From Nocardiopsis quinghaiensis (GTDB lineage Bacteria > Actinomycetota > Actinomycetes > Streptosporangiales > Streptosporangiaceae), in contig NZ_VWVU01000015.1 of NCBI RefSeq assembly GCF_008638365.1, forward strand, positions 1 to 64,000: a stretch of 64,000 bases of DNA, written 5' to 3'. Both the position numbers and the translations under genes were made by a program. Below, piece after piece: positions 63,953 through 64,000 of this stretch (positions are counted from its first letter, which is position 1; every line of letters begins with the position of its first letter). The notes under the pieces were generated by a model, which was not told where the DNA came from, did no database searches, and saw only the letters and a program-made list of their open reading frames with translations.

Positions 63953-64000
63953 ACACATAAGCACGGGCCGGAAATTGACCGCGAAAAGACACGGGAGCAA

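Overview
The window is chromosomal DNA from a high-GC actinomycete. Starts are often GTG, stops are mostly TGA, and several families are largely actinobacterial (DUF3145, DUF1707, DUF2795, DUF5998, DUF7455, Cds1-type cysteine desulfhydrase, F420/LLM oxidoreductases). A second type IIA topoisomerase pair lies beside the principal sigma factor gene, and nrdR-nrdJ and rnhB lie nearby. From memory this resembles the hrdB/parE/parC/nrdRJ neighbourhood of Streptomyces. The protein style suggests a Nocardiopsaceae-like member of the Streptosporangiales; that is an inference and needs a 16S or whole-genome match.

Left end (1-4.5 kb): a worn accessory patch. It holds a partial unknown gene, a HelD-type helicase pseudogene with several deletions, a GAF-SpoIIE phosphatase, a deazaflavin-type nitroreductase, a cupin remnant, a DUF2795 gene and an Hsp20 gene whose 5' end has been replaced. 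4.5-15.7 kb: a mosaic of membrane, efflux (MFS/TetR with a palindromic operator), lipoprotein, PucR regulator, LLM oxidoreductase and PEBP genes, an ATP-grasp/IMPase operon, and DUF1707 and DUF3145 genes.

15.9-19.5 kb: the most unusual locus. A divergent ECF-like sigma factor, a 146-residue protein and a 718-residue CHAT protease lie in one direction. The first two overlap by 4 bases and the protease follows after 264 bases. The layout recalls the protease/substrate/sigma-factor logic of TPR-CHAT systems, but without CRISPR parts.

19.5-31.5 kb: metabolic and repair genes (MBL hydrolase, enoyl-CoA hydratase, DUF5998, a GNAT/acyl-CoA synthetase fusion, a PfkB kinase, a RecQ-phosphoribosyltransferase fusion) and a secreted GH81 beta-1,3-glucanase whose promoter carries three palindromes, one matching the CebR type.

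31.7-64 kb: mainly core genes. These are the ParC-like and ParE-like topoisomerase subunits flanking a carbonic anhydrase, a TPR protein and Cds1; a DUF7455 gene; YaaA; the principal sigma factor; a PAS-GAF-SpoIIE phosphatase; a 559-residue unknown protein; a tyrosine phosphatase with a sugar nucleotidyltransferase; a membrane-anchored tandem AAA+ protein; RNase HII; a pair of SPFH proteins; an intein-containing B12-dependent ribonucleotide reductase (NrdJ); and its repressor NrdR. LexA-box-like sites at the right edge suggest lexA lies just outside. A small ORF too short for routine calling, with a near-consensus promoter, lies in an AT-rich pocket at 45.56-45.79 kb. No rRNA, tRNA, CRISPR array or intact insertion sequence was seen.
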